Of a stretch of DNA of 64,000 bases, positions 1-8,637 are shown in pieces (position 1 is the first letter of the stretch; each line of letters opens with the position of its first letter). The position numbers were made by a program, and so were the translations under genes. The notes beneath the pieces are model-generated. The model ran no database searches. It was not told the DNA's origin and saw only the letters and a program-made list of their open reading frames with translations. Origin of the DNA: Bacillus sp. V3B (lineage in GTDB: Bacteria; Bacillota; Bacilli; Bacillales; Cytobacillaceae). Location: the NCBI RefSeq assembly GCF_024494465.1, contig NZ_JAETXM010000001.1, forward strand, positions 620,001 to 684,000. The letters are read 5' to 3'.

Positions 1-299
1 TACTACCTAATATTGAAAAAGTGATTGCCGAAGTAGCGCTGCAGTACCCTGAAGAGGATTTAAGTCAATTAATTGTAAGTGAAGTTCCAAGTGGTGGTAC
101 ATCGGAAAAAATTTTCCATATCTTGAATAAACAAACGAAAAAAGATGTTATTCGTTTTCATGTAAGAAGGGATCATCCACCCCAAGAATCATTTGCGTTT
201 AATTTCCATTATCATACTGTTCATGATCAATTTCAATCTCATTACGATTTAGGTATCATAAATTGGAACAAAAATACTCCTCCTAATTGGATGAGTTGA
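1..299 (+). CDS. YpjP-like protein, C-terminal part (5' truncated by window)
   Basis: The reading frame is open from the first bases of the window to a TGA at 297-299, so only the C-terminal ~98 residues are visible and the start lies outside. The fragment contains FHVRRDHPP, FNFHYHT and NTPPNWMS, which I recall as the hallmark tail of the Bacillus YpjP family (function unknown). Identification is from memory of that family and is not certain. No membrane segment is visible in this part. It runs in the same direction as terD, about 100 bp downstream. Confidence 0.55.
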   Translation, partial: LPNIEKVIAEVALQYPEEDLSQLIVSEVPSGGTSEKIFHILNKQTKKDVIRFHVRRDHPPQESFAFNFHYHTVHDQFQSHYDLGIINWNKNTPPNWMS

Positions 300-398
300 T
301 ATGATTTGAAACAAAAGGAAAAATATGAAAAGATAGAATAGGGTATCTTAACCCTTTCTGATAATTTGAAAAAAAGTAAAAAAATGGAGGTAATGAAT

Positions 399-980
399 TT
401 GGCCATTAGTCTATCAAAAGGGCAAAAAGTTGACTTAACAAAAACAAATCCAGGATTAACAAAAGTGGTAGTAGGACTAGGTTGGGATACGAACAAATAT
501 GATGGTGGAAATGATTTTGACTTAGATACATCTGTTTTCTTACTTGGGGAAACTGGAAAAGTTAACTCTGACAGCGATTTTATTTTTTACAATAATACAA
601 CTGGTGGAAATGGTTCTGTTGTACATACAGGAGATAACCGTACAGGTGCCGGTGACGGTGATGACGAACAAGTTAATGTTGACTTGCAAAATGTACCTGC
701 CAGTGTTCAGCGTATTACATTCACGATTACGATTCATGATGCCGAGTCAAGAAGTCAAAATTTTGGACAAGTCTCAAACGCTTATGTACGGATTTTAAAT
801 GGGGACTCTGATTCTGAATTAATTCGTTATGACTTAGGTGAAGATTTTTCTATAGAAACTGCACTTGTTGTAGGTGAGTTATACAGACATAATGCTGAAT
901 GGAAATTTAGTGCGATTGGTAGTGGATTCCAAGGTGGATTAGGTGCTCTAGCAACAAACTTTGGTTTACAAGTAGGTTAA
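399..980 (+). CDS. TerD-family tellurium/stress resistance protein
   Basis: A 193-residue protein beginning (M)[14 protein letters not shown], typical of the TerD/YceC-D-E family. These are cytoplasmic calcium-binding proteins linked to tellurite, cell-envelope and general stress resistance. The diagnostic stretch GLGWDTN followed by an acidic [12 protein letters not shown] lies near residues 25-50 and would form the Ca2+ site. I chose the TTG at 399 because it lies 8 nt after GGAGG (386-390) and gives the usual family N-terminus; an ATG at 393 is too close to that site. A hairpin terminator follows directly. B. subtilis has three TerD paralogues beside its TerC gene, whereas here there is one. 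Confidence 0.9.
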   Translation: MAISLSKGQKVDLTKTNPGLTKVVVGLGWDTNKYDGGNDFDLDTSVFLLGETGKVNSDSDFIFYNNTTGGNGSVVHTGDNRTGAGDGDDEQVNVDLQNVPASVQRITFTITIHDAESRSQNFGQVSNAYVRILNGDSDSELIRYDLGEDFSIETALVVGELYRHNAEWKFSAIGSGFQGGLGALATNFGLQVG

Positions 981-985
981 TGTAC

Positions 986-1017
986 AAGAAAGACTCGCAT
1001 ATGCGGGTCTTTCTTCA
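986..1017 (+). terminator. Rho-independent terminator after terD
   Basis: A 15-bp stem (986-1000 with 1001-1015, one G-T pair, central CATATG forming the loop) runs into TTCTTC just after the terD stop codon. It separates terD from the terC-like gene. Confidence 0.75.
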
Positions 1018-1055
1018 TTAATAAAAAAGTATAGCTTTTCTGAACTGAGATAGCG

Positions 1056-1135
1056 GTCTAGCTCGAGACGCCACCGGCTCGAGGTCACAAGCATGGCTAG
1101 TTGCGACTCCTAGGGACTCGAGTCTTGCGCTTTTC
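1056..1135. repeat. CTCGAG-type interspersed repeat, copy 1
   Basis: A GC-rich block in AT-rich intergenic DNA with three CTCGAG hexamers (CTCGAG within GTCTAGCTCGAG, GGCTCGAGGTC and GGACTCGAGTC). Its GGCTCGAGGTC and AAGC parts match the element at 3403-3444 and the reverse strand of 29040-29163. Such elements recur in intergenic DNA of many Bacillaceae. No ORF is evident inside it. Confidence 0.6.
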
Positions 1136-1162
1136 TTCATTATTGTTAGGGGTGTATCTAGA

Positions 1163-1918
1163 ATGTTACAAGGTTTTATTGATACATATGCTCAGTTTTT
1201 TGATTGGGAGATGTGGGTTCAGGTTTTAACAGATCCGGTTAGTTGGGGGTTAATTGGTTCACTTGTGGTTTTAGAAGGATTATTATCAGCTGACAATGCA
1301 CTTGTATTAGCGGTTATGGTGAAACATCTACCAGAAAAACAAAGGCGTAAAGCTTTATTTTATGGTCTTCTTGGTGCCTATACTTTTCGTTTTATTGCGA
1401 TTGGAGTCGGTGTATTCCTGATCAAACTATGGTGGATTAAGGTGCTTGGTGCAGCTTACTTAGGTTGGCTAGCGATTAAGTATTTCTCAGATCATAAAAA
1501 AGAGGAGCCATCCGAAGGTATGGAAGCAAAGGGGATTAGCAAAAATAGTATTCTTATTCGTATATTTGGAACCTTTTGGGGCACTGTTGTTTCTGTAGAA
1601 TTAATGGATATTGCCTTTTCGGTTGATAGTGTTCTAGCGGCATTTGGGATTAGTAATCAAGTGTGGATTCTCTTATTGGGTGGTATGATAGGTGTTTTAA
1701 TGATGCGCGGAGTAGCTGGAGTTTTTCTGAAACTAATTGATCATATTCCAGAATTAGAAACATCAGCATATATACTGATTTTAATTATTGCTGTAAAGAT
1801 GTTGCTAAGTGTGGTTGATATTCATATTAGTCATGAAATGTTCTTCCTTCTGATTTTTATTACATTTGGAGGAACGATTCATAGTCATTTTAGAAATAAG
1901 AAAAACAGCTATGAATAA
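1163..1918 (+). CDS. yceF: TerC-family integral membrane protein (YceF/MeeF-like)
   Basis: A 251-residue, very hydrophobic protein of the TerC family with about seven membrane segments. Two conserved acidic membrane motifs are visible: EGLLSADNALVLAVMV near residue 38 and SVELMDIAFSVDSVLAAF near residue 145. Sequence and length resemble B. subtilis YceF. TerC proteins of this type export Mn2+ and help load metal on secreted enzymes. The ATG at 1163 follows AGGGGTG. terD upstream suggests a shared stress role, although a terminator and a repeat element lie between them. Confidence 0.85.
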   Translation: MLQGFIDTYAQFFDWEMWVQVLTDPVSWGLIGSLVVLEGLLSADNALVLAVMVKHLPEKQRRKALFYGLLGAYTFRFIAIGVGVFLIKLWWIKVLGAAYLGWLAIKYFSDHKKEEPSEGMEAKGISKNSILIRIFGTFWGTVVSVELMDIAFSVDSVLAAFGISNQVWILLLGGMIGVLMMRGVAGVFLKLIDHIPELETSAYILILIIAVKMLLSVVDIHISHEMFFLLIFITFGGTIHSHFRNKKNSYE

Positions 1919-1951
1919 TCTAGCTCTTTAAAATGGGATACAATAACTCTC

Positions 1952-1998
1952 AAAAAGTAAGAAAGACGTTCATAGTGTGCTCGTCTTTCTTACTTTTT
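1952..1998. terminator. Bidirectional terminator between terC-like gene and ylbJ
   Basis: A perfect 17-bp stem (1952-1968 with 1982-1998, 13-nt loop) has A-rich and T-rich ends, so it can act in both directions. The ylbJ stop codon (minus strand, 1990-1992) lies inside its right arm. Confidence 0.8.
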
Positions 1999-3207
1999 CA
2001 TAAATACGATTCTTTTTCCGTAAATGATAACATAAAGAGCCAGCATACAAATGGTAATCAAAGCACCTATGTCTGCTAATCCGGTCGTCAGTCTATGCAG
2101 TACAGATCCTTCACTAAAAAAGCTTACAGGAATTGCATTGGATGGCTGTTCATTACTGTAAAAACGCTCATATATTGGTTTCCAAAGTATAAAAGTATAA
2201 AAGGCTGCAAAAATACCTTGCATCATTCTAGCAACGAAAAAGGGTTTAAATCTAATGTCCGTTTGGGCAAGAATACTGGCAACTTGCGCATGAACACTTA
2301 AACCGCTAAAACCGAGGATTAGACTTGTAACGATGGCTTGTTCCATTAAAGTAGCTTCCTGAATGTGACTGATCAATTGACTACCTAAAGTGATCTCAAA
2401 TAAGCCTGAAATGAATGGGATGCTTAATTCAACAGGCAAATGGAAAAATTTCAAAATAACTTCGGTGGCCTCAGCGAAAAAAGCTGTAATATGAAGATGA
2501 AATAACAGCTTGTTAATAACGGAGAACAAAATAATAAATCCTCCGATCATTAATAACGTTTGTACAGAAGACATCACAGCATCGCCAAGTAGTTTTCCAA
2601 TAGGTCGATTGTCATTAATTCTTGTTTGATGAAGGGCAGAGAATGCACTTTTGAGGGAATTTTGTTTTTTATCCCATTTTTTTGGAGGCTCATTTTTTCC
2701 GTAAAACCGCATGATGAGACCGACCGTAATATTACCTAGATAATGAGCTAAAGCTAACATAATTCCAAGCTTTGCATTGTTGAAAAATCCAACAGAAACT
2801 GCGCCAAAAATAAAAAGTGGATTAGAAGAATTGGTAAAGGAGACGAGGCGTTCTGCTTCTGTTTTTGTTAACTGTCCCTCCTGTCTAAGCCTAGCTGTTA
2901 ACTTGGCACCAGCAGGATAACCAGAAGCCATACCCATTGCCCAAGCAAACCCTCCAACACCTGGGACACGAAATAAGGGCCTCATAAGTGGTTCTAACAG
3001 TATCCCCATAAATTTTACAACTCCGAATCCTATTAACATTTCAGATACTATAAAAAAGGGTAGAAGTGAAGGGAACACAATTTCAAGCCACATATCCAAT
3101 CCTCGAATGGAAGCAGATACGGATTCTTGAGGAAAGGCAATAAGTGACAACGCCATCAATGTGGCAGATAAAGCTAGTATGATTGTTTTTAATTTAGAAC
3201 GAAACAC
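1990..3207 (-). CDS. ylbJ: YlbJ, sporulation integral membrane protein
   Basis: A 405-residue polytopic membrane protein with the YlbJ signature: FPSLLPFF, VPGVGGFAWAMGMASGYPAGAK, FTNSSNPLFIFGAVSVGFF and, in the C-terminal half, GLFEITLGSQ. These nucleoside-recognition (Gate) domain proteins are made in the mother cell under sigma-E in B. subtilis and are needed for heat-resistant spores; the substrate is unknown. I chose the GTG at 3207 because GAGGGAGGAAAAG (3211-3222, read on the minus strand) sits 7 nt before it and the start then aligns with the known N-terminus. An ATG at 3243 would add 12 residues. It is transcribed away from ylbK. Confidence 0.9.
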   Translation of the reverse strand: MFRSKLKTIILALSATLMALSLIAFPQESVSASIRGLDMWLEIVFPSLLPFFIVSEMLIGFGVVKFMGILLEPLMRPLFRVPGVGGFAWAMGMASGYPAGAKLTARLRQEGQLTKTEAERLVSFTNSSNPLFIFGAVSVGFFNNAKLGIMLALAHYLGNITVGLIMRFYGKNEPPKKWDKKQNSLKSAFSALHQTRINDNRPIGKLLGDAVMSSVQTLLMIGGFIILFSVINKLLFHLHITAFFAEATEVILKFFHLPVELSIPFISGLFEITLGSQLISHIQEATLMEQAIVTSLILGFSGLSVHAQVASILAQTDIRFKPFFVARMMQGIFAAFYTFILWKPIYERFYSNEQPSNAIPVSFFSEGSVLHRLTTGLADIGALITICMLALYVIIYGKRIVFMKK

Positions 3208-3402
3208 TCGCTTTTCCTCCCTCAAGGTGAACGAATTGTTCATCTTATTCAAACAATGGTAAAATAATCAAAGAATAAACTACCTGTGTCGGACTTGTCC
3301 TCGTATAAATCAATATACTCATAGAACATCAAAATAGACCATAAGATTAATTAAGGTGAAAAAATCTTGTAGGGTTTGATCAAGTCGTTTGTGCGTTTCG
3401 AA

Positions 3403-3444
3403 TTGTCCAGCTTCGGCGGCTAGGAGCTCGAGGTCTTAAGCTGT
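3403..3444. repeat. CTCGAG-type interspersed repeat, copy 2
   Basis: A TTGTCCAGCTTCGGCGGCTAG block followed by GAGCTCGAGGTCTTAAGCTGT. Its reverse complement matches the element at 29121-29163 at most positions. It lies between ylbJ and ylbK and just upstream of ylbK's ribosome binding site. The open frame it contains is not part of ylbK. Confidence 0.75.
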
Positions 3445-3493
3445 GTCTCCCCTGGTCAAGTCACCTACGCATTTTAGTGAAAAGAGGGGTTTT

Positions 3494-4285
3494 ATGGTTC
3501 GTCCCAAAATTGGTTTGGCACTTGGATCAGGAGGGGCACGTGGGTTCGCCCATCTTGGAGTCATAAAGGTATTAATTGAAAATGGAATTCCCATTGATTA
3601 TATTGCGGGGAGCAGTATGGGGTCATTAGTTGCTTGTTTTTATGGAGCCGGGATAGAAATGGATCGTCTCTATAAAATATCGACAGCTTTTAAAAGAAAA
3701 TATTATTTAGATTTTACCGTACCTAAAATGGGCTTTATTTCAGGAAAAAGAGTAAAGGAACTCATTCGTGTTTTTACAAAGGGGAAAAGATTAGAAGAAC
3801 TAATGATTCCAGTTTCAGTTGTTGCTACAGATCTGATGACAGGCGAGAAAGTTGTTTTTACGGAAGGATCAATTGCTGATGCAGTCCGTGCAAGTATTTC
3901 GATACCAGGGATATTTGTACCTGAAAAACTAAACGGACGCCTCCTCGTTGATGGTGGGGTGATTGATCGAGTGCCTGTATCAGTTGTGAAAAAGATGGGA
4001 GCAGATCTTGTAATTGCTGTTGATGTTTCTCGTGTAAAAACGAATGCGGAAATTACGACTATTTATGATGTGATTATGCAAAGTTTAGATATCATGCAGA
4101 TGGAGCTTATGGAAAATCGCCAAATAGCTTCAGATGTCATGATTCGCCCCCATGTTGAAATGTACAGTTCACGAGCTTTTACGAATATTGATGAATTGAT
4201 TTCAATTGGAGAAGAGGAAGCCAGAAAACACATTAATCAAATAAAACAGACGATGGACCAGTGGAAGGAGCTTCATAAGGAATGA
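3494..4285 (+). CDS. ylbK: YlbK, patatin-like phospholipase/esterase family protein
   Basis: A 263-residue patatin-like serine hydrolase. The oxyanion loop GSGGARG is near residues 9-15. The nucleophile elbow GSSMG covers residues 39-43 with Ser41 as predicted nucleophile, and the catalytic Asp lies in DGG at 153-155. The natural substrate is not known. The ATG at 3494 follows AAAGAGGGG. An in-frame GTG at 3443 would start inside the repeat element and was rejected. The last four bases overlap the ylbL start (ATGA), so the two are translationally coupled. Confidence 0.9.
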   Translation: MVRPKIGLALGSGGARGFAHLGVIKVLIENGIPIDYIAGSSMGSLVACFYGAGIEMDRLYKISTAFKRKYYLDFTVPKMGFISGKRVKELIRVFTKGKRLEELMIPVSVVATDLMTGEKVVFTEGSIADAVRASISIPGIFVPEKLNGRLLVDGGVIDRVPVSVVKKMGADLVIAVDVSRVKTNAEITTIYDVIMQSLDIMQMELMENRQIASDVMIRPHVEMYSSRAFTNIDELISIGEEEARKHINQIKQTMDQWKELHKE

Positions 4286-5310
4286 AAAATAAAAAAAGGA
4301 TACGGTACTTATTATGGATTGCGATTATTCTACTGGCAATTTCTTTTTATTATCTACCCTACTATGTTTCGAAGCCAGGGATGGCAAAGGAATTACGGCC
4401 GATTATAGAAGTGGAAGATGGATATGATGAAGAAGGAAATTTTATGCTGACAACTGTCAGAATGGGAAGAGCGAATATCTACTCATATCTGATAGCAAAG
4501 TTTAGTGACTATCAGGAAATTTATCCGATGGATGAAATTAAAGGGGAGGATGAAACAGATGAAGAGTATAACGTCCGCCAGTTGCATTTAATGGATTCCT
4601 CTAAATCTGCTGCCATTGAAGTGGCCTATAAAAAAGCGGCTATTCCAATCGATTATCAGTATAATGGGGTCTATGTGTTAAATGTTGTTCCTGAAATGCC
4701 AGCAGATGGGAAATTAGAACCAGCAGACCGTGTTTTTAAAGTAGATGAGCTTGAATTTACTTCTTCCGCTGAGTTTATTGATTATGTGAGTAGTAAAAAA
4801 GCGGGTGAAAGTATTCATCTTACATATGAGCGAAATAGTGAGGTTGAGGATGTAAGCGTAAATGTTGCTGCTTTTAACGACCCTGAAAATAAAGATCGAG
4901 TTGGCATTGGAATTGGGCTTGTCGATGATAAAGAATTAAATGTAAGTCCGGATGTTACGGTGAAAACGGATGAAATTGGTGGTCCATCCGCTGGGTTTAT
5001 GTTTTCACTTGAAATATATAATCAACTAACGGCAGAAGATTTGACGAAAGGGTATGAGATTGCAGGAACTGGAACCATTTCACCGGATGGTGTGGTTGGG
5101 AAGATTGGAGGAATTGAGCAAAAAATTATTGCAGCAGATAAAGCGGGTGCCGATATTTTTCTCGCTCCAAATGAAAATGATGCAAAGGATTCCAATTATC
5201 AAGAAGCTGTTAAAACGGCAAAGGATATTGGTACGGATATGAGAATTATTCCGATTAATACGTTTGATGAGGCGATCGATTATCTAGAAAATCTAGAAAT
5301 GAAACAATAA
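4282..5310 (+). CDS. ylbL: YlbL, PDZ and Lon-type membrane-anchored serine protease
   Basis: 342 residues: an N-terminal signal anchor (about residues 6-25), a PDZ domain around residues 125-195, and a C-terminal Lon-like protease domain. The Ser/Lys dyad fits Ser236 in GGPSAGFMFS and Lys281 in GGIEQKIIAA. In B. subtilis YlbL acts with CtpA to clear the SOS division inhibitor YneA from the membrane. The start overlaps ylbK by ATGA. A terminator follows immediately, then the convergent tmcAL gene. Confidence 0.92.
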   Translation: MKNKKRIRYLLWIAIILLAISFYYLPYYVSKPGMAKELRPIIEVEDGYDEEGNFMLTTVRMGRANIYSYLIAKFSDYQEIYPMDEIKGEDETDEEYNVRQLHLMDSSKSAAIEVAYKKAAIPIDYQYNGVYVLNVVPEMPADGKLEPADRVFKVDELEFTSSAEFIDYVSSKKAGESIHLTYERNSEVEDVSVNVAAFNDPENKDRVGIGIGLVDDKELNVSPDVTVKTDEIGGPSAGFMFSLEIYNQLTAEDLTKGYEIAGTGTISPDGVVGKIGGIEQKIIAADKAGADIFLAPNENDAKDSNYQEAVKTAKDIGTDMRIIPINTFDEAIDYLENLEMKQ

Positions 5311-5338
5311 AGCGACCAGTTAGTCGCTTTATTGTTAT
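5309..5338 (+). terminator. Terminator between ylbL and tmcAL
   Basis: An 8-bp stem AAAGCGAC (5309-5316) with GTCGCTTT (5323-5330) and a 6-nt loop, followed by ATTGTTAT. It begins at the ylbL stop codon and lies between convergent genes. Confidence 0.7.
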
Positions 5339-5339
5339 A

Positions 5340-6557
5340 TTAGTTTCGTACATATATGGGTTGTTGGGTAAACTCTAATTCAATGGCTTTTTGTCTGTAC
5401 TGGGCAGGTATTCCCATTGCATAAATCCGTGCTGCTTTCGTATCAATTGCAAGTTGCTGATGGTCAAACGAAGAACGTTTTGCGATGATCGGTAAAGGAC
5501 AATCTTTTTTTAAACGGTTTAAATACATGCGTCCTGCTTCTGTCATCCCAAGCAGACGTAAATAGGACACTTTTTCTTCATTCATTTGCATCTTTTCTTT
5601 TTTTGAATGAGTAAGGATATGGGTCAGAGTCCGTTGTAGACGAGTCCATGTATAGCGTTTTGTTTTTAATTCCTTCATAAATTGATTGAAAGTTTCACAT
5701 TTTATGGCAAGAGAAATCAGGCGGTTTTCTAACCCCTCCTCCACTTCGTAAATTTCTTTTAATTCATCCGAGCTTATCTGCAGAAGCCGCAGTTTAATGA
5801 AAGGCCAATATAGGTTCCAATCATGAAAAATGCCATAGTTTTTTTTATATTGAAGTAATAATTTATATGTGTGATCAGCTACATATGATTGAATTGTCGC
5901 AATATCATTATTCTTAGAAAAAAGGGCTTTTCGAATACTTGTTGCACTGGCAATAGTAGCTGAGGTAAAATGCTCATCATGGTAGTGGGCGCTTTTTCTT
6001 GTTATCGTGACCATTTTTAGAGAAGACTGTTGTTTTTCAGCTGCTTTTACATACTGAAAACCAAGAATATTATTTGGCATCGATAAGTCAATGATGTTTT
6101 TTCTGGGTTCTAGACTTTGAAAAGCAAGTGATAATGCTTTTGGATAACTGTGACCTTGGTCGATGTATTGCCGTATTGCCTGATTATATTGTAACTGGTG
6201 GTTTTCGAGAAAGTGATAGGTGTGATGAAAATCTTCGATGTTTCCAGATTCGCTGCCAAAACAGATCGAATCACAACCGGCTGCAGCGAGCATTGAAACA
6301 GCCCCATTAGCAAATGTATCTGCTTTTTGTACGGCAAATGAATAGGGGAGCTCAAAAACAAGATCAACTCCACCATTTAACGCCATTTCTGTTCTCGTCC
6401 ATTTGGAGACAAGGGCAGGTTCACCTCTTTGTAAAAAGTTACCACTCATTGCAGCAATGACAATATCAGCACCGGTAGCCTCCTTTGCCTTTTTAATATG
6501 GTAAGCATGACCATGATGAAAGGGATTATATTCAACGATCACTCCAACAGCTTTCAT
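5340..6557 (-). CDS. tmcAL: TmcAL, tRNA(Met) cytidine acetate ligase (YlbM)
   Basis: A 405-residue protein of the TmcAL family. It uses ATP and acetate to make N4-acetylcytidine at the wobble base of elongator tRNA-Met. The N-terminal nucleotidyltransferase motif GVIVEYNPFHHGHAYH is present in the first 25 residues, followed by MSGNFLQRGEPA. Length matches B. subtilis YlbM. The ATG at 6557 (minus strand) is preceded by AAAGGAG. It lies between ylbL and the divergent yceD-rpmF unit, as in B. subtilis. Confidence 0.93.
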   Translation of the reverse strand: MKAVGVIVEYNPFHHGHAYHIKKAKEATGADIVIAAMSGNFLQRGEPALVSKWTRTEMALNGGVDLVFELPYSFAVQKADTFANGAVSMLAAAGCDSICFGSESGNIEDFHHTYHFLENHQLQYNQAIRQYIDQGHSYPKALSLAFQSLEPRKNIIDLSMPNNILGFQYVKAAEKQQSSLKMVTITRKSAHYHDEHFTSATIASATSIRKALFSKNNDIATIQSYVADHTYKLLLQYKKNYGIFHDWNLYWPFIKLRLLQISSDELKEIYEVEEGLENRLISLAIKCETFNQFMKELKTKRYTWTRLQRTLTHILTHSKKEKMQMNEEKVSYLRLLGMTEAGRMYLNRLKKDCPLPIIAKRSSFDHQQLAIDTKAARIYAMGIPAQYRQKAIELEFTQQPIYVRN

Positions 6558-6736
6558 AATGTAAAAACTCCTTTATTCATTGTAACAGGATTATTTTATT
6601 TATTTTAGCAAAAGATAATAAAGTTTAAACTATTAAAGTTTGCAAATTGCTTAAAATCGGATAGAATACTAAGAGTATCTTTATGAAACAGGTAATTGAG
6701 CGGACAAAATGTCCTTTTGGGTGTAAAGAAAAAATA

Positions 6737-6765
6737 TTGACAAATAATTAGTTGAAAGCTATAAT
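6737..6765 (+). promoter_or_regulatory. Sigma-A promoter for yceD(ylbN)-rpmF
   Basis: Perfect consensus boxes: TTGACA at 6737-6742, a 17-bp spacer and TATAAT at 6760-6765. The first codon of ylbN lies 28 bp downstream. This strength fits a ribosomal-protein transcript. Confidence 0.92.
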
Positions 6766-6792
6766 TACTTTTGTTGCCTTGGGGTGATTTGT

Positions 6793-7317
6793 ATGAAATG
6801 GACATTAAGTCAGTTACAGAAGTATCGAAGCAAGGAATTTCCAATTGATGAAGTGGTTAATGCTGATGAAATTATGAAGATTGATCAAACGATCCGAAGT
6901 GTTTCTCCGATGCATATTACAGGTAAGGCTGACATTGATTCAACGAAAGTGACTTTTCATTTAACGATAAAAGGTTATCTAATTCTTCCTTGTTCTCGTA
7001 CATTAGTTGACGTGAAGTATCCAATTAATGTTGACACAACAGAAACTTTCCTTCTGAATGGCTTCGATTATGAAAGCGAAGAGGAGGTACATCAAGTAAA
7101 AGGTGACGTGATCGACGTAATGCCGGTTATTCATGAAATATTATTACTTGAAGTTCCGATGCAAGTTTTCTGTGAAGATAGCGGTGAAGAAGGTGCTCCT
7201 CAATCTGGTAAGGATTGGGAAGTAATTCACGAGCAAGATAAGACAGATAAAATCGATCCGCGTCTTGCTGAACTTGCCAAGTTTTTCGATCAAAACGATC
7301 AATCTTCTGATACATAA
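6793..7317 (+). CDS. ylbN: YceD/DUF177 family protein (YlbN)
   Basis: A 174-residue DUF177 (YceD) protein almost always encoded upstream of rpmF. It is implicated in 23S rRNA or 50S maturation, but the mechanism is not settled. Family features seen: N-terminal MKWTLSQLQKY, a central GYLILPCSRTLVDVKYP and a C-terminal DPRLAELAKFFD. The ATG at 6793 follows TTGGGGTGA; the in-frame GTG at 6784 lies inside that ribosome binding region. It is co-transcribed with rpmF from the promoter at 6737. Confidence 0.9.
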   Translation: MKWTLSQLQKYRSKEFPIDEVVNADEIMKIDQTIRSVSPMHITGKADIDSTKVTFHLTIKGYLILPCSRTLVDVKYPINVDTTETFLLNGFDYESEEEVHQVKGDVIDVMPVIHEILLLEVPMQVFCEDSGEEGAPQSGKDWEVIHEQDKTDKIDPRLAELAKFFDQNDQSSDT

Positions 7318-7401
7318 TCAGGGGATTTATAAGAAGCAATTGAAGGCATCGTTTATACACGCCTTCATACTTTCTTAATACTCTTTAAGGAGGTGGGAAT
7401 A

Positions 7402-7575
7402 ATGGCTGTACCTTTTAGAAGAACATCAAAAACGGCGAAAAGAAAACGTCGCACGCATTTTAAATTACAGGTGCCAGGTATGACAGAATGCCCAAACTGT
7501 GGTGAAATGAAACTTGCTCACCGCGTATGCAAAGCTTGCGGAACATACAAAGGAAAAGAAATAGTAAACAACTAA
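7402..7575 (+). CDS. rpmF: Ribosomal protein bL32
   Basis: A 57-residue bL32: [19 protein letters not shown] followed by a zinc ribbon CPNCG...CKACG with all four cysteines, so this is the zinc-binding (C+) form. The ATG at 7402 is preceded by AAGGAGGTG. It is the second gene of the ylbN-rpmF unit and ends at a strong terminator. Confidence 0.98.
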   Translation: MAVPFRRTSKTAKRKRRTHFKLQVPGMTECPNCGEMKLAHRVCKACGTYKGKEIVNN

Positions 7576-7591
7576 TTTTCCCTTGGGGATA

Positions 7592-7627
7592 AAAAGCACA
7601 AGAACAAATTGTTCTTGTGCTTTTGTC
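7592..7627 (+). terminator. Terminator after rpmF
   Basis: A 14-bp perfect stem (7592-7605 with 7611-7624) around a 5-nt loop, ending in TTTTGT. Confidence 0.9.
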
Positions 7628-7859
7628 ATTTTTATTAGTAAATTATTTTGAATTCAAATGGAATAAATATAAAAAAATCTAATCAATATATAGGCATATA
7701 ACAATTGGAAGGGATGAAGTTGGAGCTGTCTATGTATAAAAATACTTGGACGGGTCTCTAGTATTTAAGTGAATATTCTCGAAACTGACGCGATGTCAGT
7801 CTATCTTTTCTAGTAGAAGCATATGTATGAATAATAAAAACACTAGGAGGGATTTTCAG

Positions 7860-8489
7860 ATGTCGATGACACGTCAGGATGCTTGGACACAAGATGAGGA
7901 TTTACTTCTTGCAGAGGTTGTACTGCGTCATATTCGTGAAGGTGGGACACAGCTTCAAGCGTTTGAAGAAGTTGGAAAAAGACTGTCGAGAACGGCTGCA
8001 GCATGTGGGTTTCGCTGGAATTCATCTATTAGAAAACAATATAAATCTGGAATAGAACTGGCAAAGAAACAAAGAAAAGAAATAAAGAAAAGTGTTGTAG
8101 AGACTGTTGACAACGTTGACGAGCTAGAATCTTCTTTCGATCCTATTATGAAAACAGAAGAAGGTTCTATATCAGTTGTGCAGGAATTAACCTTTGAAGA
8201 TTTGTTAGTCTATTTGAATAAGCTATATGATCAAGCAAAAAGTTCAACAGACTATCAAGAGAGTCTTTCGTTATATGAAGAAAAAGTGAAACAACTTGAA
8301 CAACAAATACAAGATATGACTGTTGAGAATAAGAGGTTGGAAAAAGAAATGCATTCGATGGAGCATGATTATAAAGCATTGATAGAAATTATGGAGAGAG
8401 CCCGTAAAATGGTTGTTTTAAAGGAAGATGCCCAAAAGGCAAGGTTTCAAATGGATAAAAACGGAAATTTGGAAAAAATGGATAAATAA
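7860..8489 (+). CDS. gerR: RsfA/GerR-family sporulation transcription factor (YlbO)
   Basis: A 209-residue protein with an N-terminal Myb/SANT-like DNA-binding domain (WTQDEDLLLAEVVLRHI near residues 9-23; RTAAACGFRWNSSIRKQY near 44-61) and a long C-terminal coiled coil (about 145-190). Its position after rpmF matches B. subtilis ylbO/gerR, a mother-cell repressor of some sigma-E genes; RsfA is a forespore paralogue. The ATG at 7860 follows AGGAGGG. No convincing sigma-E promoter was found in the 230-bp leader, which contains a small hairpin at 7784-7800. Confidence 0.88.
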   Translation: MSMTRQDAWTQDEDLLLAEVVLRHIREGGTQLQAFEEVGKRLSRTAAACGFRWNSSIRKQYKSGIELAKKQRKEIKKSVVETVDNVDELESSFDPIMKTEEGSISVVQELTFEDLLVYLNKLYDQAKSSTDYQESLSLYEEKVKQLEQQIQDMTVENKRLEKEMHSMEHDYKALIEIMERARKMVVLKEDAQKARFQMDKNGNLEKMDK

Positions 8490-8526
8490 AAAACAAGCGG
8501 ACAATAGCCTTGTCTGCTTGTTTTTT
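8490..8526 (+). terminator. Terminator after gerR
   Basis: A 15-bp stem (8490-8504 with 8510-8524, one G-T pair) with a 5-nt loop and a T-run, directly after the gerR stop codon. Confidence 0.88.
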
Positions 8527-8637
8527 GGATTTATTTATAGAAAGTATAACTATTCAGAACTGTTAAAGAAAATCTTTCTTAAAAATGTTCTTGGAGTAGA
8601 ATGAAGTTCGTTTTGATCTGAATGTAATTATACTTTT

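Noticed and set aside
301-350. Possible stress sigma promoters before terD (TGAAAC at 307-312; GGGTAT at 341-346)
   Set aside because: The ECF-type -35 lacks a CGTA or CGTC -10 at 16-17 bp, and the sigma-B-like -10 lacks a GTTT -35. Neither forms a full promoter.
3443-3493. N-terminal extension of ylbK from GTG at 3443
   Set aside because: This stretch starts inside the interspersed repeat and the real ribosome binding site lies after it; the family starts at 3494.
7771-7830. Sigma-E promoter for gerR (GAATATT at 7771-7777)
   Set aside because: No CATACAAT-like -10 at 13-15 bp.
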